A stretch of DNA of 64,000 nucleotides from Flavobacterium sp. ov086 (GTDB lineage Bacteria > Bacteroidota > Bacteroidia > Flavobacteriales > Flavobacteriaceae), in contig NZ_FZNL01000008.1 in the NCBI RefSeq assembly GCF_900187965.1, positions 1-64,000 on the forward strand. The letters run 5' to 3'. Below, piece by piece: positions 43,417 to 52,641 of this stretch. The position numbers and the translations under genes were made by a program. Numbering within the stretch: position 1 is the stretch's first letter; each line of letters starts with the position of its first letter. Below the pieces are notes generated by a model, which saw only the letters and a list, made by a program, of their open reading frames with translations, had not been told where the DNA came from and did not search any database.

Positions 43417-43714
43417 TTTCTAAATAGTTTAAATGAATGTTTTATTGATTACTTTGCTTGTATTTACATATTTTATTTTTAAATAAATGAATTTACTTCG
43501 AGATTCAAACTTATATTAAATTCATTTTCACAACAGTACTCTAGTACTTCTGTGTTATTAATAAACTTCTAAATTCAAAACATTAAAACTTTATAAAATG
43601 AAAAAATGTATTTGAAACCATCCCTAACATTTCACATTGAACATGCAAATTTCAAAAGATTTACTTAAAGTTTAAATTTATAAAAGGGCATTCCTTCGAA
43701 TAGATTATTTAAAA
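43417..43714. other. 298-bp intergenic region with promoter and imperfect hairpin
   Basis: There is no gene in this gap between two paralogous GT2 genes. It contains the promoter at 43506-43533 and an imperfect stem (43529-43554, two mismatches) overlapping its upstream half. The remainder is A+T-rich sequence with scattered TAAA tracts and no recognisable element. It is the largest non-coding gap in the polysaccharide locus and a natural operon boundary. Confidence 0.6.
43506..43533 (-). promoter_or_regulatory. Consensus promoter inside the polysaccharide locus
   Basis: Minus-strand TTG (43531-43533), 17-nt spacer, TAAGTTTG (43506-43513): a full match to TTG-N17-23-TAnnTTTG. It would drive the GT2 gene at 43416 and the downstream methyltransferase/glycosyltransferase/neu genes. 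Confidence 0.7.
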
Positions 43715-44659
43715 CTATGATAAGAATTTATAACCTTTTTTAAAAAGACTATAGAAAGTAAATCCAACTATTGTTTTAATTATTTCTAAAAATTGAAAAA
43801 GTTGAAGTTCTAAAATTAAAAGCTGTTTCAAATAAAAAAATTTATGTTCATTATTTTCCACCAAAGCAGCTCTAAATATAAATTTAAGTCTGTTCTTGAA
43901 ATGTACTTTTAATACTTGTGGATTTGCTTTTTGATTTTGTTCAATTAAAGATAGATGTTTCCTGATTGCTTTAAATTCTGATTGTATCTCATGAAAATTA
44001 AGTTTACTAATTTCTTGAGATAAAGAATTTTCATGTATACGATATTGAATTAGTGGTTGATCTATATAAATTATTGAAGGTTCCAGATACAACATTCGAA
44101 GATTAAAATCCCAATCATCCATATTTGTGATCGCTTCATCAAATAAATAAGGTTGATTTTTTAAAAAACTTTTTTTCCATGTTGGAGTAAAAGTATAGAA
44201 TTTTATTTTACCTGTTAAATAGTCTTGAATTATATTTTCTGAAAGAAAAAAATGTTTTTTTTCTATTTTGTTTTTATTAAAATCTATAAATTCTAGTGAT
44301 GACACAATCAAATCCGGTAATTTTGAAAAAAACATACTTGAACCCTCAAAGGCATTTAAGGTTAAAAGATCGTCACTATCAAACCACTTAACATATTCAC
44401 CTTTACTCAATTCAAAACCGTAATTTCTGCACGAATTGGGACCTTTAAGCCTTTCTTCTGGTCTTTGATGATATTGAAATCTATTATCTCTTTCTATATA
44501 TTTAGCCAAAATATCTGCAGTATCATCTGTTGAACCATCATCAACAACAATACATTCCCAATTTTTATAGGTTTGCATTAAAATACTATCAAGAGTTTCT
44601 CTTATAAGTTGACCTCTATTATAGGTAGGGATTATTATTGAGATCAGGTCAGACATCAA
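43715..44659 (-). CDS. Family 2 glycosyltransferase, paralogue B2
   Basis: A 314-residue GT2 protein. ISIIIPTYNRGQLI (6-19), CIVVDDGSTDDTADIL, SCRNYGFELSKG and VKWFDSDDLLTLNAF (about 89-103) mark the catalytic domain, and NMDDWDFNLRML (about 189) the acceptor-side acidic motif. The N-terminal third closely resembles the GT2 at 42412, while the C-terminal halves differ, as expected if acceptor specificity diverged after duplication. Start codons at 44659 and 44656 are both possible. It is 5 nt downstream of the galactosyltransferase-like gene at 44665. Confidence 0.86.
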   Translation of the reverse strand: MMSDLISIIIPTYNRGQLIRETLDSILMQTYKNWECIVVDDGSTDDTADILAKYIERDNRFQYHQRPEERLKGPNSCRNYGFELSKGEYVKWFDSDDLLTLNAFEGSSMFFSKLPDLIVSSLEFIDFNKNKIEKKHFFLSENIIQDYLTGKIKFYTFTPTWKKSFLKNQPYLFDEAITNMDDWDFNLRMLYLEPSIIYIDQPLIQYRIHENSLSQEISKLNFHEIQSEFKAIRKHLSLIEQNQKANPQVLKVHFKNRLKFIFRAALVENNEHKFFYLKQLLILELQLFQFLEIIKTIVGFTFYSLFKKGYKFLS

Positions 44660-44664
44660 ATTGA

Positions 44665-45741
44665 TTATTTTTTAATTTTTAATTGGATACTTTTCAAATC
44701 AGAACTTATATTGTAATTAAACAAATAATCTTGATAATAAATCAAAAGGGCTTTTAGAAGCATGTCATTAATTTCTTTTAAAGAATAATATTCCTCTGTT
44801 TTAAGGTGAAAAATTTTCTTTATTTTATAATTTAATGTTAGTTGATAAGGCGCTTCCTGAAAAGTAACATTAAGAATTTCAGAATTAGTCTTTGATAAAA
44901 CAATATCCAGAAAATTTTCGATCACATGTTTTTTATTCAATAAAACAACAGATTCCTGATTTGAATTTAAAAGTTCAAACTCTTTTTCCGTAATTAATTT
45001 CCCCCAATTTTCGGTGTTAGGTTTTACAATGTTATTTTTTTGATTGAACCTTAATTTTTGTTTGTTAAGACTAAATACATTTGATAATATAGGCTCAATT
45101 GTTAACTTATTATTATCCAACTTTTCAAAAATTTCATGCCATTGATGTAATAATAAAATTTCATCATCATAAAATCTTGAAGAAAAACCTGCATTTTGAA
45201 GTCTTAAGTGTATATCTTCATCTTCAGCTCCCCAAAAATGAAAAAACTCATCAAATCCTCCAATCATCAATAATGAATCCAATTTGAATAATGATAAACC
45301 TTGCCCTTCAGGTATACTTGTAGACTCAACAGTATAAAAGTCAAAACACTTAACCTCAGCACTTTCATATTTATCTAAATAACCTACCTGAAAATAAACA
45401 TTATCATTTTTATCTTTCAATCCAAATAGAACATCAACAAATCTTTCGTTAAAAATAATATCTATATCTGCAATAAAAACATATTCTGTTTCGACAAATC
45501 TTAATCCAATATTAATAGCTTTAGCACGAGACCAAGGTTGATTATTATGAAAAGAATAAATATACTTTACAAATTCGTATTGTTTCAACAATTCTTTAAC
45601 CGAAGCTGCTGTTTCAAAATCAGATCCATAATCAACAAAAACAACAGAAAAATCCTTATTATATTGATTAACCAAAGAATCTAAAGATTTTTTGATTCTT
45701 TGTAATTCTCTGTTTTTAAAAGGATATATTATCGTTATCAT
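44665..45741 (-). CDS. GT2/galactosyltransferase-related protein, paralogue of 37556
   Basis: A 358-residue GT-A enzyme of exactly the same length as the protein at 37556-38632. It shares the opening (IIYPFKNRELQRIKKSLDSL), QPWSRAKAINIGLR, the FIADIDIIF metal site (about 94) and FWGAEDEDIHLRL (about 168). The tail also matches, with LKEINDMLLK and SDLKSIQLKIKK. The two genes are 6 kb apart with other transferases between. Catalytic residues are kept in both copies, so each is probably active with different acceptors. It starts the short unit that includes the GT2 at 43715; upstream lies a 169-bp gap without a promoter consensus. Confidence 0.84.
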   Translation of the reverse strand: MITIIYPFKNRELQRIKKSLDSLVNQYNKDFSVVFVDYGSDFETAASVKELLKQYEFVKYIYSFHNNQPWSRAKAINIGLRFVETEYVFIADIDIIFNERFVDVLFGLKDKNDNVYFQVGYLDKYESAEVKCFDFYTVESTSIPEGQGLSLFKLDSLLMIGGFDEFFHFWGAEDEDIHLRLQNAGFSSRFYDDEILLLHQWHEIFEKLDNNKLTIEPILSNVFSLNKQKLRFNQKNNIVKPNTENWGKLITEKEFELLNSNQESVVLLNKKHVIENFLDIVLSKTNSEILNVTFQEAPYQLTLNYKIKKIFHLKTEEYYSLKEINDMLLKALLIYYQDYLFNYNISSDLKSIQLKIKK

Positions 45742-45910
45742 TAATAAAAAAAATATTTGAAACTTTATTTATTACCAAATTTTAAGCAATATGATCTGCG
45801 TGATCAGTGCATCAATTATCAAAAGTTTATACTAAAACAAATTACGTATATTCACTGAATATTCTATTCAACTATAACATGAAGCGATTTCTGGAATAAA
45901 GGATTGGTCC

Positions 45911-46831
45911 TTATCTGAAAAGTGATTTCAGCTTATATCTAATTTTGTATCTGGGAAAAGCGATTATGCTTTTAAAAAAGAAATAATATTTTACACAAAA
46001 TTGATTCCTTGTTTTAGATCTTTCAAATCTTGAGTAATAATAATTTGACTTAAGCTTTTTAATTTGCAATGTTGTAAAATTATCTATTACGAGATTAAAT
46101 TTCATTCTTCTTTCGTAGGCATTTATCATTGCATAAAAATGCCAATATTTTGCTTTAAAGAGGTTTTCATTTGCCGAAATACTATTTTCATGAATCCGAT
46201 AATTATACAAAACTTTATCTATAAATAAATGTTCTCCTTGTTCTTCTAATTTATAGTATAGATCTTGGTCAACAGCTCTTTTCATTTTATAATCTATGTT
46301 CGCAGTTTTTACGTAAAACTCTTTTTTAAAACTGGCAAAAGCAGTGAGTGCACCTTCTCCAAAAGTTAAATAAGATTTACCCAATGGGATACTAGAACCA
46401 TGTGAACCTAAATTTTTAAAATTCAAATTTAAATCTACTAAATCATATTTAGAAGTAATAATCGCAACTTCAGGATTGTTTTTATGTTCTTCAACCATTA
46501 TTTGCAAAGCATCAGTTGTAATCGTGTCATCAGGATCTAAAAATCCAATAATCGCTCCCCTAGCTAATTCTGCACACCTGTTTTTAGTATAACCACAACC
46601 TTTATTTAAGGGATTGGTAAACAATTTAAATCTAACATCATTTTTAATACAATCTTTAATAACTTCAACTGAATCATCAGTAGAACAATCATCTACAATA
46701 ATTACTTCCCAATTTTGGTAAGCTTGATTAAGAATGCTTATGTAACAATCTTTAAAAAAATGGCCGTTATTGTAATTAGCTATTAAAATTGAAAATAACA
46801 TAACTGTGTCTTTAGAATTCATGTATACCAT
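45911..46831 (-). CDS. Family 2 glycosyltransferase
   Basis: A 306-residue GT2 transferase. The catalytic domain begins FSILIANYNNGHFF (about 13-26), followed by VIIVDDCSTDDSVEVI, GCGYTKNRCAELARG and GFLDPDDTI (about 90-98) for nucleotide and metal binding. VDQDLYYKLEEQG (about 192) is the acceptor-side block. ATG codons at 46831, 46822 and 46801 are all in frame; the family usually begins close to the FSILIANYN block, so 46801 is also credible. The C-terminus is basic. It lies between two gaps of 169 and 52 bp in the glycosyltransferase run. Confidence 0.84.
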   Translation of the reverse strand: MVYMNSKDTVMLFSILIANYNNGHFFKDCYISILNQAYQNWEVIIVDDCSTDDSVEVIKDCIKNDVRFKLFTNPLNKGCGYTKNRCAELARGAIIGFLDPDDTITTDALQIMVEEHKNNPEVAIITSKYDLVDLNLNFKNLGSHGSSIPLGKSYLTFGEGALTAFASFKKEFYVKTANIDYKMKRAVDQDLYYKLEEQGEHLFIDKVLYNYRIHENSISANENLFKAKYWHFYAMINAYERRMKFNLVIDNFTTLQIKKLKSNYYYSRFERSKTRNQFCVKYYFFFKSIIAFPRYKIRYKLKSLFR

Positions 46832-46883
46832 TCAAATAAAACTTTACACATAAAACATTACAGATTGAATATTTGAATGTCTT

Positions 46884-48128
46884 TTAATTTAACTTTTTTT
46901 TATTTGTTACTTTCCAAACAATATCAAATAATTTTACCGTTTTCTTTTTAACAGTTTCTTCTGAATATAAATTGAATAACTTTTCTTTATTTAATTCATA
47001 TTCATTTTTATCTAAGGAAACTAAATCTTTTTCTTCTATTTTTTTAAAATCAAAAATCTTAATTCCTTGATCTTTAAACGATTCATAAACTGGACTTTTA
47101 GAATTCACAAAAATCCTTGCACCAAAATATCCCATTGTAACAATATTACCAACTCCTTGTTGACGAATATGATTAAAAATAACAACTCCACAACTCAATA
47201 AAATCTCATTATATTCTTGCAAAGTAATGAAATGAGTAAGTGGAACAAAATTTGATCCCAGTAGTTCCTTACCTTTTCGCATTATAAATTCTTTGTAATC
47301 TTTACTTCCTCCATAGCTTAGAGGAACATACACCTTTTTACTATTCAAATTTATTTGTGATAGTTTAAGAAAAATATCGAAATGATTATTCGAAGGATCT
47401 GCTGAATTACCAACTAAAATATTACTCTTTCCTAAAACATTACTAGAAATTTTATTTCCTAACGATCCTTCTATACTTCCATAAGCAAACGGTGCATAAA
47501 TCGCTTTAATACCAATTTTTTTTATAATTTTAAACTCTTCAAAAATAACTGGGACTACAATATCAATGCTTCTAGCAGCTTTGTAAAAAACCGTATTAAA
47601 ATTCTTATCTAAAATATTTATTATCTTTGATGGTAAAACGTATTTTAAAGAACTTAAATTTTTAAATAGCCAAAAACTAGAATTACTAAAAATTAATTTA
47701 TTTTTTATCTTTAGTTTTTTATCTTTATAAATGTATGATTTCGTGTTTTTTTCAAATATTGTATCCTTTAATAACGGCCAGTTACCATACAAATCATATC
47801 CCCAAATAAACCATACTTTAATAACCTTACAAGAAAGTTTCAATACAATATTTTGTTTGATTTGATCTAAAGCGTGGAAAAAAACAATTGGATATGAATC
47901 TTCAATTGCATTTATTCTTCCAATAAAATTTTCAAAACTTTCTTTATCAGAAGCATCAAAAGCCTTAACTATTGTAGATGTTACATATTGATAAACATCG
48001 TCTTGTTTTTTAATAATCCAATATTCTGAAATTCCAGGATAGACTGATTCAAATAAATTTATTGCTGGATCAACGAATTTATCATCATCAAAAACATGAA
48101 TTACTTTACTGTTATTCTGCAAGTTCAT
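46884..48128 (-). CDS. GT56-like (TDP-Fuc4NAc transferase/WecF-related) protein
   Basis: A 414-residue GT-B protein resembling enterobacterial WecF (4-acetamido-4,6-dideoxygalactose transferase of common-antigen synthesis). Evidence: the KVIHVFDDDKFVDPAI opening (8-23), YVPLSYGGSKDYKEFI (about 270), and the block NHIRQQGVGNIVTMGYFGARIF (about 325-346; the Asn-His-x-Arg-Gln-Gln-Gly signature). A helical middle segment (about 140-190) is longer than in WecF. The wider sugar context here includes rmlA and a 4-aminotransferase (55031), which could provide a 4-amino-4,6-dideoxyhexose donor, so the transferred sugar may be of that type. It is downstream of the wzt gene by 55 bp. Confidence 0.78.
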   Translation of the reverse strand: MNLQNNSKVIHVFDDDKFVDPAINLFESVYPGISEYWIIKKQDDVYQYVTSTIVKAFDASDKESFENFIGRINAIEDSYPIVFFHALDQIKQNIVLKLSCKVIKVWFIWGYDLYGNWPLLKDTIFEKNTKSYIYKDKKLKIKNKLIFSNSSFWLFKNLSSLKYVLPSKIINILDKNFNTVFYKAARSIDIVVPVIFEEFKIIKKIGIKAIYAPFAYGSIEGSLGNKISSNVLGKSNILVGNSADPSNNHFDIFLKLSQINLNSKKVYVPLSYGGSKDYKEFIMRKGKELLGSNFVPLTHFITLQEYNEILLSCGVVIFNHIRQQGVGNIVTMGYFGARIFVNSKSPVYESFKDQGIKIFDFKKIEEKDLVSLDKNEYELNKEKLFNLYSEETVKKKTVKLFDIVWKVTNKKKLN

Positions 48129-48183
48129 TTAAAAGTTAATCAACTTAATTATTTTTGTTAGCTAATTCTCTATAATTTGTAAG

Positions 48184-49452
48184 CTATTGATTATTCCACT
48201 CAAAAATAGGCCTAATATTACCCGGTTCTCTGCCCATATATACTCCCAGCTCTCGACCTCCATCGATTACTGTAAAATGAATGATATCACTCGATTTAAA
48301 AATTGATTGCCTTTTATCTTCAACAATAAAAAGTGTTAAGCTAAAACTCCCCGATTGAAAGAAATTTACAGGAAAAGTACAAGTTAAAATATTTTCGCCT
48401 TTTCTTAATATCTCTTCAGAACTACTATTAGAAAAAGAGAATAACGATTCTCCCATGTCATTATAAAGATGATATGTTATGTGATATCTTTCCGCATCAT
48501 TAACTTTTAAAAATATGCTAGTTACTAGCTCAATTTCTTTATTCTCTATTAATGGATCATCATAGCTCTCTCCAACATTTTGAAGTCCAATTTCATTTAA
48601 TTTAAATATTTTATTCTCAAAATTGTCAAATTTTTTGCTATTTGATCTTTCAGAACTAGATCCACCTAAATAATAAGAAACTGCCGTATCAATATCTTTA
48701 TCCAAAACTAATTTCCCATGCTCCATAACAATTCCTCGTGTACATAAACTCTTCACCGCCGCCATATTATGGCTTACAAACAAAACTGTACGTCCCTGTC
48801 CTTTCGAAATATCCTGCATTTTACCGATCGCTTTTTTCTGAAATTCAGCATCTCCCACAGCCAAAACCTCATCTATAACTAAAATCTCCGGTTCTAAAAA
48901 AGCTGCTACTGCAAAAGCCAAACGAACTGTCATTCCGCTGCTATACCTCTTTACTGGCGTATCGATATAACGCTCACAACCCGAGAACTCAATGATCTCA
49001 TCAAGTTTTGAAGTAATTTCTTTTTTTGTCATTCCAAGAATTGCTCCGTTTAAGAAAATATTTTCTCTTCCTGTCATTTCCCCATTAAAACCGGTACCAA
49101 CTTCTAATAAAGATGCGATTCTTCCTCGTGATTTTATACTTCCTGTAGTTGGAGCTGTCACTTTAGACAATATTTTTAAAAGTGTTGATTTTCCTGCTCC
49201 ATTTTTACCAATAATTCCCAGGACTTCCCCACGTTCAACTTCAAAATTGATGTCTTGTAGCGCCCAAACGTAATCAGAAGCCCCCTTTATAGAGCGATCA
49301 TTTACATCTCCAATTTTTAAGTATGGATTTTCTTTCCCTCGTATTTGGTGCCACCAACGGTTTAAATCATGGCTCAATGTACCCGTACCTACTTGCCCTA
49401 AACGATATTGTTTAGAAATGTTTTCGGCTTTTAAAATAATATCTTTTTTCAA
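48184..49452 (-). CDS. wzt: Polysaccharide ABC exporter ATPase with C-terminal Wzt-type domain
   Basis: A 422-residue ATPase of the Wzm/Wzt exporter. The nucleotide-binding domain (1-250) has Walker A GIIGKNGAGKST (about 82-93), signature RYSSGM (about 166-171) and Walker B EILVIDEVLAVGD (about 190-202). Residues about 265-422 form an additional beta-rich domain like the Wzt C-terminal domain, which recognises a modified (for example methylated) non-reducing end in known systems. Such a domain implies export of a completed, capped polymer. A methyltransferase gene lies in the same locus (41674). The permease wzm is directly upstream with a 54-bp gap. Confidence 0.9.
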   Translation of the reverse strand: MKKDIILKAENISKQYRLGQVGTGTLSHDLNRWWHQIRGKENPYLKIGDVNDRSIKGASDYVWALQDINFEVERGEVLGIIGKNGAGKSTLLKILSKVTAPTTGSIKSRGRIASLLEVGTGFNGEMTGRENIFLNGAILGMTKKEITSKLDEIIEFSGCERYIDTPVKRYSSGMTVRLAFAVAAFLEPEILVIDEVLAVGDAEFQKKAIGKMQDISKGQGRTVLFVSHNMAAVKSLCTRGIVMEHGKLVLDKDIDTAVSYYLGGSSSERSNSKKFDNFENKIFKLNEIGLQNVGESYDDPLIENKEIELVTSIFLKVNDAERYHITYHLYNDMGESLFSFSNSSSEEILRKGENILTCTFPVNFFQSGSFSLTLFIVEDKRQSIFKSSDIIHFTVIDGGRELGVYMGREPGNIRPIFEWNNQ

Positions 49453-49506
49453 TTACTAAAGTGTAAATTATGAATTTTGAATCGTACTTACTGTCTAAAA
49501 AGTTAA

Positions 49507-50373
49507 CTAGACAGTGTCTATAAAGCTTTTTTCTGTTTTATTAAAAACTAAAAGACCTATAAAGAATATGACAATTGTTATTCCTAAAGTATAGACTAAT
49601 CCCAAAATCGATATATGACCTACATTTAAAAGCATATATCTACTAGTTTCGATTACATATGCCAAAGGATTGTAATCAACAATCCAACCGTACTTTGGTA
49701 TTTTTTCTTTTATTAATTCCATAGGATACATCACTGCAGATAAATACATAAGCAATTGTATACCAAAACCAATTAGATTACTAAAATCCCTGTATTTTGT
49801 TACCATTGAAGAAATTAACATTCCAAGTCCTAAACCTAAAACTCCCATGATTATGATTAAGACAGGAAAAAACAAAATGGAAATATTTACTGATAAATTA
49901 GCTCCATTAAAATAATAGAAAATATAAAAGATTATAAAAATTAAAAATTGGATTCCAAATTTTATTAGAGTAGAAATTACAACTGATATGGGTGTAATAA
50001 TTCTTGGAAAATAGACTTTTCCGAATATTCCTGCATTAGCTTTAAATGTATCTGAAGTACCATTAAGACAAGCTGTAAAATAATTCCAAACTGTAATACC
50101 TGCTAAATTAAATAAAAATGGAGGAACTGTTCCCGTGTTAATTCCTGCAACATTATTAAATATTATAGTAAATGTTACAGAAGTAAATAAAGGCTGAATT
50201 AAATACCAGAGTGGTCCTAAAACCGTTTGCTTATAAACTGTAATAACATCGCGTTTAACGAAAAGAAACAGTAAATCTCTATATTGCCAAACTTCTCTAA
50301 GATTTAAGGAGAAGAACTTGTTTTTTGGCGTTATTTCAAACAGCCATTGATTGGTATTATTTGTAGTATTCAT
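49507..50373 (-). CDS. wzm: Polysaccharide ABC exporter permease
   Basis: A 288-residue ABC-2 type membrane protein with six hydrophobic helices. The N-terminal motif LREVWQYRDLLFLFVKRDV (about 25-43) and GPLWYLIQPLF (about 52-62) are typical of Wzm/TagG/KpsM permeases, and KYRDFSNLIGFGIQLLMYLSAVMYP is the second signature region. It forms the channel through which undecaprenyl-linked polymer crosses the inner membrane, with the wzt ATPase encoded next. It is the first gene after a terminator (50522-50551) and so probably begins a new transcript. I could not identify its promoter. Confidence 0.9.
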   Translation of the reverse strand: MNTTNNTNQWLFEITPKNKFFSLNLREVWQYRDLLFLFVKRDVITVYKQTVLGPLWYLIQPLFTSVTFTIIFNNVAGINTGTVPPFLFNLAGITVWNYFTACLNGTSDTFKANAGIFGKVYFPRIITPISVVISTLIKFGIQFLIFIIFYIFYYFNGANLSVNISILFFPVLIIIMGVLGLGLGMLISSMVTKYRDFSNLIGFGIQLLMYLSAVMYPMELIKEKIPKYGWIVDYNPLAYVIETSRYMLLNVGHISILGLVYTLGITIVIFFIGLLVFNKTEKSFIDTV

Positions 50374-50521
50374 TTTTTATTTATTTCCTAACAATTACTG
50401 CTTCAGGAATTTCTTTATTTTACAAAAAACATTTATTCTAATTCTATAACTTAACTTACAAAACAAACCCCACCTCTTAAATTAACAGGATTTTTATGCG
50501 GATATAAAATACTAAAAAAAC

Positions 50522-50551
50522 AAAAAGGCGTTTTTAAAAAACACCTTTTTT
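50522..50551 (-). terminator. Terminator after the PglF/WbpM-type gene
   Basis: On the minus strand the two arms (50522-50535 and 50538-50551) pair with one G-U wobble in a GGTG/CGCC core inside T/A-rich flanks. They are followed by a T-tract interrupted once. It separates the wbpM-like gene from the wzm-wzt group. Confidence 0.65.
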
Positions 50552-50590
50552 CTTTTCTATATTTGAATTATCTAATTCTGTTTTATAAAT

Positions 50591-52558
50591 TTATTTATCT
50601 AAAACTTCAAAAGCCGAGTTCATGCTTTTAAATTCAGGAACAATTTTTTTCATTTTAGCAACAATATCATCATTATCATAAAAATCTGCAATACCTATTA
50701 GCTCGTCAATTTCAATATGAAGATTTTCATATTCATCCTGAATTTCCTGCGCAATCATGATTTTATTATGATAGGTTGGTAACGTTTTAGAAGTATCATT
50801 TAATAATTCTTCATAAAGTTTTTCCCCAGGTCTTAAACCAACGATTTTTATCTTGATTTCTTTTTCTGGAATAAATCCAGCCAATTTGATCATTTTTTTC
50901 GCCAAATCAATAATACGAACTGGTTTACCCATGTCAAAAATATAAATCTCGCCTCCATTACCCATAGCTCCTGCCTCCAAAACCAACTGGCAAGCCTCCG
51001 GAATAGTCATGAAATAGCGAATAATATCCTGATGCGTTATGGTAACTGGTCCACCTTCGGCAATTTGCTTTGTAAACAACGGAACAACTGATCCGTTTGA
51101 TCCTAAAACATTTCCGAAACGGGTTGTAATAAACTTAGTTACAACTTCGGTATTTTCTTTTTGGTTTTTTAAATATAAAGACTGTACATATTTTTCAGCA
51201 ATACGCTTACTCGCTCCCATCACATTACTTGGATTAACAGCTTTATCTGTTGAAACCATAACAAATTTTCTAACGCGATATTTACAAGATAAATCTGCCA
51301 GGTTTTTAGTTCCCTTTATATTTGTTAAGATAGCCTGCGAAGGATTTTCTTCCATTAAAGGAACATGCTTATATGCCGCCGCATGAAAAACAACATGGGG
51401 GCTATAAGTTTTAAAAACTTTCTCTAGTGCTTTTTTACTTCTTACATCAGCAATTACGGCAACAATTTTTGATTCAGATCCTATTGCTAAAGTCTCCAGA
51501 CATAAATTATGAAGCGGTGTTTCGGCATGATCTAAAATAATAACCACTTTAGGATTAAAGCCTAATACCTGTCTTACTATTTCACTACCAATTGATCCGG
51601 CAGCTCCTGTAATTAAAACAGTTTTATCTTTTAATTGTTTTGAAATTGATCTGCTGTCTAAGACAATAGGCTTTCTTTCTAGTAAATCTTCAATTTGAAT
51701 GTTTTTTACTTTTTGAGAAATCTCTTTTTGATTTTCCCAATCCGAAATAAGTGGAACTGTATAAACTCTGTAGTTGAACTCTAAGCATTGATCAACAATA
51801 ATTAATTGCTCTTCCTTAGATAAACTTTTATCAGCTATAATAACACCTTCTGCAGCTACAGAACGCATCAGGGCTGGTAATTTTTTTCTTAAAATCAAAA
51901 TTGGCAAATCTAACATTCGCTTAGACGCATTTTGATTGTTTTTATCTACAAAACCAACAATTTTAAAACGAGACGGGGTTTCAAACTTCAATGCATTTGC
52001 TACTGAAATTGCATTGGCATCTGTTCCATAAATTACAGTTCTGATTAATTTAGAATTTGTTTTCTCTGAAAAATAAAGTTCGAAAGTTTGTTTTACTACA
52101 ACACGATATAAAAACAAACCACAAAATGATAAAACTAAATTAATAAAAAGCGCAGTATTTAAAAATGCTTTATGTCCTGTATATAATTCAAAGACCAAAT
52201 TAAAAAACAAGAAAAATACCAAAACTGAAGTTTGAGAAAACAACAATTTTATAGCATCGATATAGCCAGAATGCCTAATAATTCCCGAATAAGTCCTAAA
52301 AAGCCAAAAGAAAAAAACATTTACAACAATTAAACTTGCAACAAAGTAAAAATGATGCGAAGTAATAATGTAACCCAATGCTGTTCCTTCAAACAACATA
52401 TAAGTAAAAGTAAATGAAAAAATGAGTACCATAACATCTATGGCAATAATAATCCACCTTGGCAAATAACTAAGGTTATTAATACTTGCCCTCAAATTTC
52501 TTGGTGAGAAAGAATTAAGTAATAAAGAGGCTATTTGGTTTGATTTATCTGTATCCAA
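50591..52558 (-). CDS. Membrane nucleotide-sugar 4,6-dehydratase (PglF/WbpM/CapD type)
   Basis: A 655-residue enzyme. Four N-terminal membrane helices (about 35-155) are followed by a CoA-binding-like domain (about 170-290) and then an extended SDR domain with GAAGSIG (318-324). The active site has Ser436-Thr437-Asp438 and, in place of the usual Tyr-x3-Lys, Met447-Gly-Ala-Ser-Lys451. That Met-for-Tyr change is characteristic of WbpM/PglF dehydratases acting on UDP-GlcNAc or UDP-GalNAc. The product, a 4-keto-6-deoxy HexNAc, is the substrate for the aminotransferase type found at 55031. A candidate -7 element TATTTTTG lies at 52597-52604, 39 nt upstream, and a terminator at 50522-50551. Confidence 0.9.
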   Translation of the reverse strand: MDTDKSNQIASLLLNSFSPRNLRASINNLSYLPRWIIIAIDVMVLIFSFTFTYMLFEGTALGYIITSHHFYFVASLIVVNVFFFWLFRTYSGIIRHSGYIDAIKLLFSQTSVLVFFLFFNLVFELYTGHKAFLNTALFINLVLSFCGLFLYRVVVKQTFELYFSEKTNSKLIRTVIYGTDANAISVANALKFETPSRFKIVGFVDKNNQNASKRMLDLPILILRKKLPALMRSVAAEGVIIADKSLSKEEQLIIVDQCLEFNYRVYTVPLISDWENQKEISQKVKNIQIEDLLERKPIVLDSRSISKQLKDKTVLITGAAGSIGSEIVRQVLGFNPKVVIILDHAETPLHNLCLETLAIGSESKIVAVIADVRSKKALEKVFKTYSPHVVFHAAAYKHVPLMEENPSQAILTNIKGTKNLADLSCKYRVRKFVMVSTDKAVNPSNVMGASKRIAEKYVQSLYLKNQKENTEVVTKFITTRFGNVLGSNGSVVPLFTKQIAEGGPVTITHQDIIRYFMTIPEACQLVLEAGAMGNGGEIYIFDMGKPVRIIDLAKKMIKLAGFIPEKEIKIKIVGLRPGEKLYEELLNDTSKTLPTYHNKIMIAQEIQDEYENLHIEIDELIGIADFYDNDDIVAKMKKIVPEFKSMNSAFEVLDK

Positions 52559-52641
52559 TTTGGTTCAGTTTAATTGTATAAGCTTTGTAAGACTTACAAA
52601 AATACAAATAAAAGTTTTAAAAAATCATTTATTAGTGCAAA

